This document shows positions 18,905 through 27,916 of a DNA stretch of 43,667 bases, in pieces. A program made the position numbers and the translations under genes. The DNA is from Porphyromonadaceae bacterium CG2_30_38_12 (GTDB taxonomy: Bacteria; Bacteroidota; Bacteroidia; Bacteroidales; Paludibacteraceae): positions 1 to 43,667 of the forward strand of contig MNZK01000093.1 in the NCBI GenBank assembly GCA_001873635.1, written 5' to 3'. Numbering within the stretch: position 1 is the stretch's first letter; every line of letters starts with the position of its first letter. Below the pieces are notes generated by a model. It made no database searches and had not been told where the DNA came from. It was given only the letters and a program-made list of their open reading frames with translations.

Positions 18905-20134
18905 CTAATTTTTTAATTTATGTGTTTTAGCCCATTCCATGACATTAGCTGGTGGACGTTTATTTTCTAATTCGTTTTTCATAAAATCCATATAGGGAGC
19001 CACATGTGCGTAGAACATTTTCCAACCGGCACAAAGATAATTTAAGCCTGGTTCGCCATCTTTGGTGCGAGCAAAACGATTTTTTGGACATTCGCCATTG
19101 CAGGCAAATAAAAACTCACATTCACGGCATTGGCGAGGCAATTTGTCGTGCTTATCGGTTCCAAATTTTAATTGTCGCTCGCTGTACATCATGGAAGCTA
19201 AAGAATCGGTATTGATGTTGCCTAATTTATATTCGGGAAATACAAAATGATCGCAGGAATATACATCGCCGTTAAACTCCATCACGCCGGCATGTCCACA
19301 GTGGCGGGCTAAGGTACAAACTCCGGGCTGCTCTCCTAACCAATTGGCTAAAGTGGAGTCAAACATTTGAATGTAAAATTTACCCACATCCTCCTTTATC
19401 CATTCGTCGAACAGACGACACAAAAATTTTCCCCATTGCAAGGGAGATACCGAGAAGTCGGCTAATTCAGCTTCTTCATCTGGTGGCGTTAATTTCAATC
19501 CATTATCTTGGATATTAATCCGTTCAACGATGGGAGCAAACTGAATATAACGACAATCAATGCTTTTAAAAAAGTTGTAAAACTCAACAGGGTAGTCGCC
19601 ATTAAAATCGTTCACTACTGCCATAGCATTAAATTCTACACCGTGTTTTTTTAAAAGGTCAATTCCTTTCATAACTTTCACAAAAGTGGGCAATCCTCCT
19701 TTGTTTCGGCGATATTCGTCGTGAAATTCCTGTGGACCATCAATAGAAATGCCTATAAGAAAATTATTCTCTTTAAAAAATTCGCACCAAGCATCGGTGA
19801 GCAGTGTACCATTTGTTTGAAGCACATTGTCTATTTGACGACCAGCTCCATATTTTTTTTGAAATTCCAATGCTTTTTTATAAAAACTTATTGGCTTGAG
19901 CAGTGCCTCGCCACCATGCCAAGTAAATAATATTTGTGGCTGCGTTTGCGAATTAATATATTCTTCGGTGAATTTTTCCAAGAGCGTTTCGCTCATCATC
20001 TGACTTTTAGCTGATGGATAAAGATGCTCTTTTTCAAGATAATAACAGTATTCGCAGTTTAAATTGCATGCCGAGCCAACCGATTTCAGCATGACATACA
20101 TGGGCTTTGCGAAAGGAGCAAAAGTATGATTCAT
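18905..20134 (-). CDS. Anaerobic sulfatase maturase-like radical SAM/SPASM enzyme
   Basis: 'SACNLNCEYCYYLEKEHLYP' (CxxxCxxC), 'FTWHGGEALLKPISFYKKAL', SPASM cysteines 'CTLARHCGHAGVMEFNGDVYSCDHFVFPEYKLGNI...CRECEFLFACNGECPKNRF'. Confidence 0.88.
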   Translation of the reverse strand: MNHTFAPFAKPMYVMLKSVGSACNLNCEYCYYLEKEHLYPSAKSQMMSETLLEKFTEEYINSQTQPQILFTWHGGEALLKPISFYKKALEFQKKYGAGRQIDNVLQTNGTLLTDAWCEFFKENNFLIGISIDGPQEFHDEYRRNKGGLPTFVKVMKGIDLLKKHGVEFNAMAVVNDFNGDYPVEFYNFFKSIDCRYIQFAPIVERINIQDNGLKLTPPDEEAELADFSVSPLQWGKFLCRLFDEWIKEDVGKFYIQMFDSTLANWLGEQPGVCTLARHCGHAGVMEFNGDVYSCDHFVFPEYKLGNINTDSLASMMYSERQLKFGTDKHDKLPRQCRECEFLFACNGECPKNRFARTKDGEPGLNYLCAGWKMFYAHVAPYMDFMKNELENKRPPANVMEWAKTHKLKN

Positions 20135-20271
20135 ATAATGTTGTATTAGCAGTAAGAGTAATTTAAAATAATTTACTTATGAAAAAAGTACAAATATAGA
20201 TGATTAAACAACAGCTTGTTCTGTAAATTAGCTCAAAAAACTATAATAAAAAGTACTTTCCAGCAAGGTTA

Positions 20272-20928
20272 TTAATGAAAAGCTTTGATAAAATAATCGC
20301 CTATTTTGCTTTTAACTTCTTGCATATCAATTGCTTGATTTAACTCTTTTTGCATGGATGTAACGCCCTTATCCATAAAGCCACAAGGATTGATATGCCC
20401 AAAATACGATAAATCGGTATTCACATTGAGCGCAAAACCATGCATTGTTACATAGCGAGAGCTTCGAACACCAATAGCGCAAATTTTTCGGCAGAGGGGT
20501 TCCCCTACATCCAACCACACTCCGGTGGCGCCTTCCAGTCGTGTACTCGCAATGCCATAGTCGGCAATGGTTTGAATGACAGCATCCTCCATTAAATAGA
20601 TGTACTGCTTAAGCCCAAGGTTGAAGTTTGCCAAATCGAAAATGGGATAACCTACAACTTGACCTGGTCCGTGATAGGTAATATCGCCACCGCGATTGCT
20701 CCGTACAAACTGTGCATCGTGTGCTTGTAACTGTATGTAATTCAGTAGCATATTGTGTGCATCGCCACTTTTACCTAAGGTATAAACGTGAGGGTGTTCG
20801 CAAAAAATCAGATAATTTGATGTTTTGTTTCCCTGCATTTTTTTCTCAATGGTTTGGCTGAACAGCATTTCTTGTTTGTCCCAAGCTTGCTGGTAATCTA
20901 TCAGTCCCCAATCACAAATTTCTATCAT
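20272..20928 (-). CDS. lipB: Lipoyl(octanoyl) transferase
   Basis: 'HPHVYTLGKSG', 'VRSNRGGDITYHGPGQVVGYPIFDL', 'GVWLD', 'KICAIGVRSSRYVTMHGFALNVNTDL'. Confidence 0.95.
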   Translation of the reverse strand: MIEICDWGLIDYQQAWDKQEMLFSQTIEKKMQGNKTSNYLIFCEHPHVYTLGKSGDAHNMLLNYIQLQAHDAQFVRSNRGGDITYHGPGQVVGYPIFDLANFNLGLKQYIYLMEDAVIQTIADYGIASTRLEGATGVWLDVGEPLCRKICAIGVRSSRYVTMHGFALNVNTDLSYFGHINPCGFMDKGVTSMQKELNQAIDMQEVKSKIGDYFIKAFH

Positions 20929-21304
20929 TTTTGTAAAGCGTTAGTTGTAATTTTTAATGATTGATGTAAGAATTAAACACGAAGGCACGAAGACACAAAA
21001 TTAATTCAAAAACATTCATTCCAGAATTAACATTATTTAATATACAAAGTATAAAACATAAATGTTTTATTTAAAGAGCATTATCTAATACACTCATAAA
21101 AAAATACTTGGATTTTTAACTCCGTGTCTTCAGTAACGGGTAAATACTATAGGTATAATAATCCGTGACTTCGCAACTTTGTATTTAAACTTAATTTGTT
21201 GTATTTGAATGATATAAATACGTATTACAATTAAACTCTTTTCTTTATCTCCGTTAAATAAAATTGTTAGAAAGCTATTTTTATACAAATTATTTTCTTC
21301 ACGC

Positions 21305-22012
21305 TTAGAAGCGAACTTGTTTTATCTTACCCATTAGGCTGATAATTTTTGCTTGCCTTCGCAACAGGTAGCCCGATGGATTATTTATCCGAAATTTTCG
21401 GGGGTTAGGAAGGCTTGCAGCTATCAAAGCAGCTTGCCCTTTGGTGAGTTTCGCTGCCGACTTTCCAAAAAACTTTTGCGAGGCTGCCTCCACACCATAT
21501 ACACCATTACCAGTTTCTATCACATTCAAATACACTTCCATAATACGTTCTTTCGTCCAAAAAAGTTCAATCAACACAGTAAAATAGGCTTCTAAACCTT
21601 TGCGAATATACGAACGATGTGGCCATAGAAAAACATTTTTTGCCGTTTGCTGAGATATGGTACTTCCACCGCGAATACGCTTCCCTTTTTGATTGTGCTG
21701 AATAGCTTTTTCGATGGCAGTAAATGAAAAGCCATGATGGCTCATGAATAAATTATCCTCCGAGGCTACAACAGCTTGCGGCATGTTGGTTGAAATATCA
21801 GTAATCGACACCCAGGTCTTTTCGTTGGTGGGTAGATGCTTGTCGAACATAGCTTCTACACTACGAATGACCATAAGCGGCGTTATTAAAATAGGAATGA
21901 AACGAGCCAGAATAACCCAACTTGTGCTAATGGCAAAAAATAAAATAAGAAAATTCCGAAAGTATATCCAAAGTGTGCTGAACCAGCTATTTAATTTTGT
22001 TTTTTTTGCCAT
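21305..22012 (-). CDS. mtgA: Monofunctional biosynthetic peptidoglycan transglycosylase
   Basis: GT51 motifs 'VVASEDNLFMSHHGFSFTAIEKA', 'RGGSTISQQTAKNVFLWPHRSYIRKGLEAYFTVLIE', 'KERIMEVYLNVIETGNGVYGVEAASQKFFGKSA'. Confidence 0.92.
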   Translation of the reverse strand: MAKKTKLNSWFSTLWIYFRNFLILFFAISTSWVILARFIPILITPLMVIRSVEAMFDKHLPTNEKTWVSITDISTNMPQAVVASEDNLFMSHHGFSFTAIEKAIQHNQKGKRIRGGSTISQQTAKNVFLWPHRSYIRKGLEAYFTVLIELFWTKERIMEVYLNVIETGNGVYGVEAASQKFFGKSAAKLTKGQAALIAASLPNPRKFRINNPSGYLLRRQAKIISLMGKIKQVRF

Positions 22013-22017
22013 AGTGA

Positions 22018-22896
22018 TTACCCAATTAAATCGTTGATGGCAAGTTTGGCAGTAGGATATTGAAACTGAAAGCCATTATTGACAAGCTTTTCGGGAATAA
22101 AATTGACGGGATTCAAAATTAAACCTGCATCGGTATTTATAAAGCGCGCTGCTATTTTAATGGCAAAAGCGGGTGCGGGTATTCCAATAAGCATACCACA
22201 ACATTGCTGCATGGTGTGCATAAAAGCCTGATTGCTTAGAGGTTCAGGCGAGGTGCAATTCACTATGCCGGCAATATCTTTGTGCTCGATGCAATAAGTA
22301 ATAATTCGAAAATAATCTTCAATATGTATCCACGAAAAACTTTGAGTTCCAGCACCTGCTTTGCCGCCCAATCCAAATTTTGTGAGCAGCTGCAAAGGGC
22401 GAAATGCACCACCATTTTTGCCCAAAACCACCGAAGTGCGTAGGGCTATTTGCCGCGTGCCGATTGGGGTTGAGCTAAAAAAGGCATGCTCCCATTTTCG
22501 AACAACTTCACCGAGAAAACCAGATGATTCCTGATACGTAGTTTCAGTGGCTTGTTGGTTGTTGGCAGCATCGTAAATGGCAGAAGCACTTGCGTTTATC
22601 CAAATTTCAGGCTTTTTTTTTGCTGCCTGCATAGCCTCACCCAAGCGTAGTGTCGTTTCCAAGCGCGATTTGAGTATTTGTGCTTTGTTTTCAGGAGTGT
22701 GGCGGCAATTAATGCTTCTTCCTGCCATATTAAGAAGAACATCCGTATGTTCGAGAGCCTTAGCAATTTCGTTCGTTTGCCAAGGGATATTCCCTGCCGA
22801 ACGGGATATAATTTTCACTTCGTGACCACTATCCTGTAAGCGCGATGTTAGGTAAGAACCAATAAAACCAGTGCCACCGGCAATTAAAATTTTCAT
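22018..22896 (-). CDS. TIGR01777-type NAD-dependent epimerase/oxidoreductase
   Basis: 'MKILIAGGTGFIGSYLTSRLQDSGHEVKIISRS', 'DVLLNMAGRSINCRHT', 'INASASAIYDA', 'SWIHIEDYFRIITYCIE', 'GIVNCTSPEPLSNQAFM'. Confidence 0.88.
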   Translation of the reverse strand: MKILIAGGTGFIGSYLTSRLQDSGHEVKIISRSAGNIPWQTNEIAKALEHTDVLLNMAGRSINCRHTPENKAQILKSRLETTLRLGEAMQAAKKKPEIWINASASAIYDAANNQQATETTYQESSGFLGEVVRKWEHAFFSSTPIGTRQIALRTSVVLGKNGGAFRPLQLLTKFGLGGKAGAGTQSFSWIHIEDYFRIITYCIEHKDIAGIVNCTSPEPLSNQAFMHTMQQCCGMLIGIPAPAFAIKIAARFINTDAGLILNPVNFIPEKLVNNGFQFQYPTAKLAINDLIG

Positions 22897-22960
22897 AACT
22901 TAAACCAATTTAGCGTATTCTTTTTCAGAGAACAAATTTAATGGAAAAATTGAAATAAAA

Positions 22961-23000
22961 AAAAACTCCACTGAATTTATTTACAGTGGAGTTTTTTTTA
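22961..23000 (-). terminator. Intrinsic terminator downstream of the rluB-like gene
   Basis: ACTCCACTG (22965-22973) / CAGTGGAGT (22984-22992) stem flanked by A and T runs. Confidence 0.8.
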
Positions 23001-23032
23001 ATACCTATAATAATAACTTTTAGCTTGCTAAT

Positions 23033-24532
23033 TTATTCGTATGCACCCATCATAAGCATATTTATTTCGCGTTCATTAAGGAAACGATATTTGCCACGAG
23101 CCAAATTTTTCTTGGTTAAACCGGCAAAGTAAACACGATCCAAGCGAATAACTTTGTAGCCCAATTTTTCGAAAATTCGGCGAACAACACGGTTTTGACC
23201 AGAATGAATTTGGATGCCTACTTGTTTTAAATCGTCATCTTTTACAAATTCTAATGTATCGGCAGCAATAACGCCATCATCGAGTGTTACTCCTGATAGT
23301 ATTTGTTCGAAGTCAGCTACTTCGAGCGGTTTATCTAAGGCACAATGGTAAATTTTCTTTTTGTCGTACTTTGGATGTGTCAGGCGTGATGCTAAATCGC
23401 CGTCATTGGTCAATAATATCACACCGGTAGTGTTTCGGTCTAACCTGCCTACAGGATAAATGCGCTCACTACAAGCATTTTTCACCAAATCAATCACCGT
23501 CAATCTTTCGTGTGTATCTTCTACGGTCGTAACGCAATCTTTGGGTTTATTGAGAAGGAGATACACCTTTTTCTCCGAACGAACTTGTTGGTTGTGAAAA
23601 AGTACGTTGTCGGTATGCATTACTTTTGTTCCTAATTCGGTAACCGGAACGCCGTTGACCGAAATAACACCAGCCTGAATAAATTCATCGGCTTCGCGAC
23701 GTGAACAAATCCCTGCATTAGCCAAAAACTTATTCAAACGAACTGGTTTCGTTAAATCCACATAACTTTTGCGAAATTCAACCTGCTTTTTAGCACTGTA
23801 TTTGGCATTCGGATCGTAGTTCCCATCGTTCTTACGCATAGGTTTACGAAATTTGGTACTCGTTCTGTTTTCATCAAAACGGTATTCTACAAATTCAGTC
23901 AGCTGACCGTCGCCACTTTTGTTGAGAGTTGGTTTGTTGAAATCTCCGTTCGTACTATTACCATTGCCTACTGTGCGTGGTTTAAAACGGGGTCTGCCAC
24001 TACCCTCGCCTCCATTCGGACGTTTTTCGAGAATAGGTTTGCGTTCGCCATAGCTTGAGTTTCCTCTGTTTTCGTAAGGCTTACGTTCGCCGTAGCTTGA
24101 GTTTCCTCTGTTTTCGTAGGGTTTACGTTCGCCATAGCTTGAGTTTCCTCTGTTTTCGTAGGGTTTACGTTCGCCGTAGCTTGAGTTTCCTCTGTTTTCG
24201 TAGGGTTTACGTTCGCCATAGCTTGAGTTTCCTCTGTTTTCGTAGGGTTTACGGTCGCCATAGCTTGAGTTTCCTCTGTTTTCGTAAGGTTTACGTTCGC
24301 CATAGCTTGAGTTGCCGTTAATCTCAAATTTTCTTTTGTTGCCATTTTCAGCAGAGCTTGGGCGGCTTTCATAAGGTTTTTTGTCTTCAGTGTTCGGACG
24401 ACTACTGCTGTAAGTGTTTGGGGATTTTGAAGCGCCTCTTGTACCTTTTAAAATTGATTTAACATCGCGCTTCTCATAAGGTTTACCATCACGGCTGGCG
24501 GGTTTTCCCTGCCATTTTTCATTACTATTCAT
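23033..24532 (-). CDS. rRNA large-subunit pseudouridine synthase (RluB/RsuA family) with repeat-rich disordered N-terminal extension
   Basis: C-terminal half: S4 domain 'VRLNKFLANAGICSRREADEFIQAGVISVNG', catalytic 'IYPVGRLDRNTTGVILLTNDGDLASRLTHP', 'QNRVVRRIFEKLGYKVIRLDRVYFAG'. N-terminal half: repeats of GNSSYGERKPYENR. Confidence 0.92.
   Translation of the reverse strand: MNSNEKWQGKPASRDGKPYEKRDVKSILKGTRGASKSPNTYSSSRPNTEDKKPYESRPSSAENGNKRKFEINGNSSYGERKPYENRGNSSYGDRKPYENRGNSSYGERKPYENRGNSSYGERKPYENRGNSSYGERKPYENRGNSSYGERKPYENRGNSSYGERKPILEKRPNGGEGSGRPRFKPRTVGNGNSTNGDFNKPTLNKSGDGQLTEFVEYRFDENRTSTKFRKPMRKNDGNYDPNAKYSAKKQVEFRKSYVDLTKPVRLNKFLANAGICSRREADEFIQAGVISVNGVPVTELGTKVMHTDNVLFHNQQVRSEKKVYLLLNKPKDCVTTVEDTHERLTVIDLVKNACSERIYPVGRLDRNTTGVILLTNDGDLASRLTHPKYDKKKIYHCALDKPLEVADFEQILSGVTLDDGVIAADTLEFVKDDDLKQVGIQIHSGQNRVVRRIFEKLGYKVIRLDRVYFAGLTKKNLARGKYRFLNEREINMLMMGAYE
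24042..24311. repeat. In-frame tandem 42-bp repeat array, about 6.4 copies
   Basis: Unit approximately gtttcctctgttttcgtagggtttacgttcgccatagcttga (+ strand), encoding GNSSYGERKPYENR on the minus strand; a few substitutions between units (E/D, third-position changes). Confidence 0.95.
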
Positions 24533-24684
24533 TGTAAATTTTTAATTAAAAATATTAGGGCGCAAATTTCGTGAAAAATACTGGATAATCAACTATCAAG
24601 TTGCAGAATACATGCTAAATAACATTAATTACGAGGATAATTAAAAAAACACCCTGCGATGTTTGCCATTTTAGGGAAAATAAC

Positions 24685-24692
24685 TATCTTTG
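24685..24692 (+). promoter_or_regulatory. Bacteroidetes-type promoter for tRNA-Met (TATCTTTG -7; TTTG at 24662-24665 as -33)
   Basis: TTTG-N19-TATCTTTG about 25 bp before the tRNA 5' end. Confidence 0.65.
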
Positions 24693-24716
24693 CACCGCTT
24701 TAGAAAAAAGCATTTT

Positions 24717-24790
24717 GGCGGGATAGCTCAGTTGGTTAGAGCGTCGGATTCATAACCCGGAGGTCACGAGTTCAACTCTCGTTCCCGCTA
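24717..24790 (+). tRNA. tRNA-Met (anticodon CAT)
   Basis: GGCGGGATAGCTCAGTTGGTTAGAGCGTCGGATTCATAACCCGGAGGTCACGAGTTCAACTCTCGTTCCCGCTA: 7-bp acceptor stem (first pair G-U), ACGAG/CTCGT T-arm, TTCATAA anticodon loop. CCA not encoded. Elongator Met versus lysidine-modified Ile cannot be settled by eye. Confidence 0.93.
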
Positions 24791-24804
24791 CTTAATTTAA
24801 AAAT

Positions 24805-24842
24805 ACTTCGTTACCCTCAAGTTGGTTAACGAAGTTTTTTTG
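24805..24842 (+). terminator. Intrinsic terminator downstream of tRNA-Met
   Basis: ACTTCGTTACC ... GGTTAACGAAGT stem followed by TTTTTTTGTT. Confidence 0.8.
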
Positions 24843-24860
24843 TTACTAACGTTTTTTATT

Positions 24861-24868
24861 TACCTTTG
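24861..24868 (+). promoter_or_regulatory. Bacteroidetes-type promoter for ffh (TACCTTTG -7; TTTG at 24839-24842 as -33)
   Basis: TTTG-N18-TACCTTTG, 26 bp upstream of the ffh ATG. Confidence 0.6.
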
Positions 24869-24894
24869 TGCTCTCAAAAAAAAAATAGAATCTT

Positions 24895-26214
24895 ATGTTT
24901 GAATCTCTAAGCGAAAGGCTCGAAAGGTCGTTTAAAATCCTCAAAGGTGAAGGTAAAATTACCGAGATTAACGTTGCCGAGACATTAAAAGATGTGCGCA
25001 AGGCATTGTTGGATGCCGATGTTAATTATAAAATTGCTAAAACGTTTACCGATACTGTTAAAGACAAAGCCATTGGTCAAAATGTGCTCACATCGTTGAA
25101 GCCTAATCAGTTAATGGTCAAGATTGTACACGATGAATTAGCAGAGTTGATGGGTGGGCAAAGTGTGGATATTAATCTGAAAGGGAATCCGTCCATAATA
25201 TTAATGTCTGGTTTGCAAGGTTCTGGTAAAACAACATTCTCGGGCAAATTAGCCAATTTGCTCAAAACAAAACGCAATAAATACCCGCTATTGGTGGCTT
25301 GCGATGTGTATCGCCCTGCGGCTATTGAGCAGTTGAAAGTACTTGGCGAACAAATTGGAGTTCCTGTTTACAGTGATTTAGATAGTAAAAATCCCGTTGC
25401 CATTGCTGAGGCTGCTGTGAAATATGCCAAATCGCACGGGCATGATGTGGTTATTGTGGATACAGCAGGACGTTTGGCGGTGGACGAAATGATGATGACC
25501 GAAATTGCTGCTGTCAAAAAAGCCATTCTACCACAAGAAATTTTATTTGTGGTGGATGCCATGACGGGGCAAGATGCTGTAAACACTGCCAAAGAATTTA
25601 ATGACCGCTTAGATTTTGATGGCGTTATTCTTACCAAGTTAGATGGTGATACGCGTGGTGGTGCAGCCTTGTCGATACGTTCGGTGGTAACCAAGCCTAT
25701 CAAATTTGTTGGTACCGGTGAAAAGATGGATGCATTGGATGTGTTCTATCCCGAACGCATGGCCGATCGAATTTTGGGCATGGGTGACATTGTTTCGTTG
25801 GTGGAACGTGCGCAGGAGCAGTATGATGAAGAGGAAGCACGCCGGCTGACAAAAAAAATTGCCAAAAATCAGTTCGACTTTGATGATTTTCTTTCACAGA
25901 TTGCTCAAATAAAAAAAATGGGTAATATCAAAGAACTGGCAGCGATGATTCCGGGTATGGGAAAAGCATTGAAAGATGTAGATGTCGATGACAATGCCTT
26001 CAAAGGTATTGAGGCTATCATTCATTCCATGACACCCAAGGAGCGCGCCAATCCTTCCTTACTCAATGGCAGTCGTAAAAATAGAATTGCTTCGGGAAGC
26101 GGCACTACTATTGTAGAAGTGAACCGATTGCTCAAACAGTTCGAGCAAACCAGTAAAATGATGCGAATGGCTACTATGCAAAATGGAAAATTAAAGGTGG
26201 GTAAGAAAAGGTAA
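24895..26214 (+). CDS. ffh: Signal recognition particle GTPase Ffh
   Basis: 'MFESLSERLERSFKILKGEGKITEINVAETLKDVRKALLDADVNYKI', 'GLQGSGKTTFSGKLA', 'DTAGRL', 'TKLDGDTRGGAALS', M-domain with MIPGMGK. Confidence 0.97.
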   Translation: MFESLSERLERSFKILKGEGKITEINVAETLKDVRKALLDADVNYKIAKTFTDTVKDKAIGQNVLTSLKPNQLMVKIVHDELAELMGGQSVDINLKGNPSIILMSGLQGSGKTTFSGKLANLLKTKRNKYPLLVACDVYRPAAIEQLKVLGEQIGVPVYSDLDSKNPVAIAEAAVKYAKSHGHDVVIVDTAGRLAVDEMMMTEIAAVKKAILPQEILFVVDAMTGQDAVNTAKEFNDRLDFDGVILTKLDGDTRGGAALSIRSVVTKPIKFVGTGEKMDALDVFYPERMADRILGMGDIVSLVERAQEQYDEEEARRLTKKIAKNQFDFDDFLSQIAQIKKMGNIKELAAMIPGMGKALKDVDVDDNAFKGIEAIIHSMTPKERANPSLLNGSRKNRIASGSGTTIVEVNRLLKQFEQTSKMMRMATMQNGKLKVGKKR

Positions 26215-26261
26215 TGTGTTAAGAAGTAAATTTAGATTGGGATAAAATATCATTACAAAAC

Positions 26262-27143
26262 ATGTATAAAATAATTGATGGGAAAGCCATTTCGGAGCAA
26301 GTGAAAACTGAAATAGCGGCAGAGGTAAAAGCAATGGTAGCAGCAGGAAAACGAGCGCCACATTTAGCCGTAATTATTGTCGGACATGATGGTGGAAGCG
26401 AAACCTATGTGGCTCACAAGGTCAAATCGTGTGAGCAGGTGGGTTTCAAATCTAGCAAATTGGCTTTCGAGGCTGATATCACGGAGGATGCTTTGTTGCA
26501 TGAAATTGACAAGTTAAACAAAGACCCTGAATTAGATGGTTTTATTGTGCAACTGCCTATACCGAAGCATATTTCGGAACAAAAAGTGATTGAAGCTATC
26601 GACTTTCGCAAAGATGTGGATGGTTTTCATCCGGTTAATGTAGGACGCATGTCTATCGGTTTACCTTGTTATGTCTCAGCAACACCATCGGGTATTTTAG
26701 AACTGTTGAAGCGTTATAATATACCTACCGCTGGCAAAAATTGCGTGGTAATAGGAAGAAGCAATATTGTTGGCAAACCGGTTGCCTCACTCATGATGCA
26801 AAAAGGATATCCCGGCGATGCCACTGTAACTGTTTGTCACAGTAGGTCTCATAATTTGAAAGAAATTTGCCTCGCAGCCGATATCATTATTGCAGCCTTA
26901 GGTAAGCCAGAGTTTCTCACTGCCGATATGGTGAAAGAGGGTGCAACGATTATTGACGTGGGAACAACACGCGTGCCGACGTCCGATACAAAATCGGGAT
27001 ATAGACTGTGTGGCGATGTGAAATTTGACGAGGTAGCTCCTAAATGTGCTTATATTACTCCTGTTCCGGGCGGAGTTGGTCCGATGACCATTGTGTCGTT
27101 ACTCAAAAATACCTTGCTTGCAGCCAAAGGCGAAATATATTAA
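26262..27143 (+). CDS. folD: Bifunctional methylenetetrahydrofolate dehydrogenase/cyclohydrolase
   Basis: '[21 protein letters not shown]', '[13 protein letters not shown]', '[14 protein letters not shown]', '[14 protein letters not shown]', '[19 protein letters not shown]'. Confidence 0.97.
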   Translation: MYKIIDGKAISEQVKTEIAAEVKAMVAAGKRAPHLAVIIVGHDGGSETYVAHKVKSCEQVGFKSSKLAFEADITEDALLHEIDKLNKDPELDGFIVQLPIPKHISEQKVIEAIDFRKDVDGFHPVNVGRMSIGLPCYVSATPSGILELLKRYNIPTAGKNCVVIGRSNIVGKPVASLMMQKGYPGDATVTVCHSRSHNLKEICLAADIIIAALGKPEFLTADMVKEGATIIDVGTTRVPTSDTKSGYRLCGDVKFDEVAPKCAYITPVPGGVGPMTIVSLLKNTLLAAKGEIY

Positions 27144-27223
27144 TCAAGCACAAAATCACGTAGCATTTACAGCAAGAATTATATATTTTTCAGTAAATAG
27201 CTACGAATTAAATCAGAAATACA

Positions 27224-27916
27224 TTGGCTTTATTTTACGTTCCATCTGTTGCCACTTCAAGCTTTCTGCCCGAAGATGAATCTTATCATGCTGTGAAAGT
27301 GCTTCGCTTACAAAGTGGCGATAGCATTGACTTGGTGGATGGTGTTGGCGGGTTTTTTAAAGCCATTATCACTACTGCACACCACAAACGCTGCGGGTTT
27401 GAAATTCAGGAAAATATTCCCAATGTTGGCAAGCACAACTACAAGCTTCATATTGCCATGGCACCCACCAAAAATATGGACAGATTAGAGTGGTTCGTAG
27501 AAAAAGCTACCGAAATAGGTATTGATGAAATTACGCCTATTATTTGTCATAATTCCGAACGTAAAGTGCTTAAAAATGAGCGGCTTGAAAAAATTGTAAT
27601 TGCTGCATCCAAGCAATCTTTTAAGGCTAAATTTCCACTTATCAATCCAGCTTGTAGTTTCGTAGAGTTTGTTGAAAAATCGAACGCCTCACAAAAATTT
27701 ATTGCTCACTGCTACGATGAGGATAAAAAATTGTTACACAAAGAACTTGGAGTTTGCAAGGATGTGTTGGTGCTCATTGGACCCGAAGGCGATTTCTCCC
27801 CCTATGAAGTACAAAAGGCGATTGAACAAAAATTCATACCTGTTTCTCTTGGCGAAAGTCGTCTGCGTACCGAAACAGCAGGCATTGCAGCTTGCTGTAT
27901 AGTTGCTTTTCAGTGA
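27224..27916 (+). CDS. rsmE: 16S rRNA (uracil(1498)-N(3))-methyltransferase
   Basis: '[22 protein letters not shown]', '[36 protein letters not shown]', '[12 protein letters not shown]', '[16 protein letters not shown]'. Uses a TTG start codon at 27224. Confidence 0.93.
   Translation: MALFYVPSVATSSFLPEDESYHAVKVLRLQSGDSIDLVDGVGGFFKAIITTAHHKRCGFEIQENIPNVGKHNYKLHIAMAPTKNMDRLEWFVEKATEIGIDEITPIICHNSERKVLKNERLEKIVIAASKQSFKAKFPLINPACSFVEFVEKSNASQKFIAHCYDEDKKLLHKELGVCKDVLVLIGPEGDFSPYEVQKAIEQKFIPVSLGESRLRTETAGIAACCIVAFQ

Noticed and set aside
20191-20198. CAAATATA (TATATTTG on the minus strand) upstream of the radical SAM gene as a promoter
   Set aside because: Fits the -7 consensus, but no -33 TTG at proper spacing was found; left as unproven because the region is AT-rich.
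24042-24311. Possible CRISPR array because of regular repeat spacing
   Set aside because: Units are contiguous 42-bp tandem copies with no unique spacers and lie in a coding frame; no cas genes in the window.
24055-24321. Repetitive + strand ORF (FLCFRRVYVRRSLS repeats) opposite the pseudouridine synthase
   Set aside because: By-product of a 42-bp (multiple of 3) tandem repeat with no stops in that frame; the real coding frame is the minus-strand enzyme.
23968-24372. Second minus-strand ORF (MANVNPTKTEETQ repeats)
   Set aside because: Out-of-frame reading of the same 42-bp array; no independent support.
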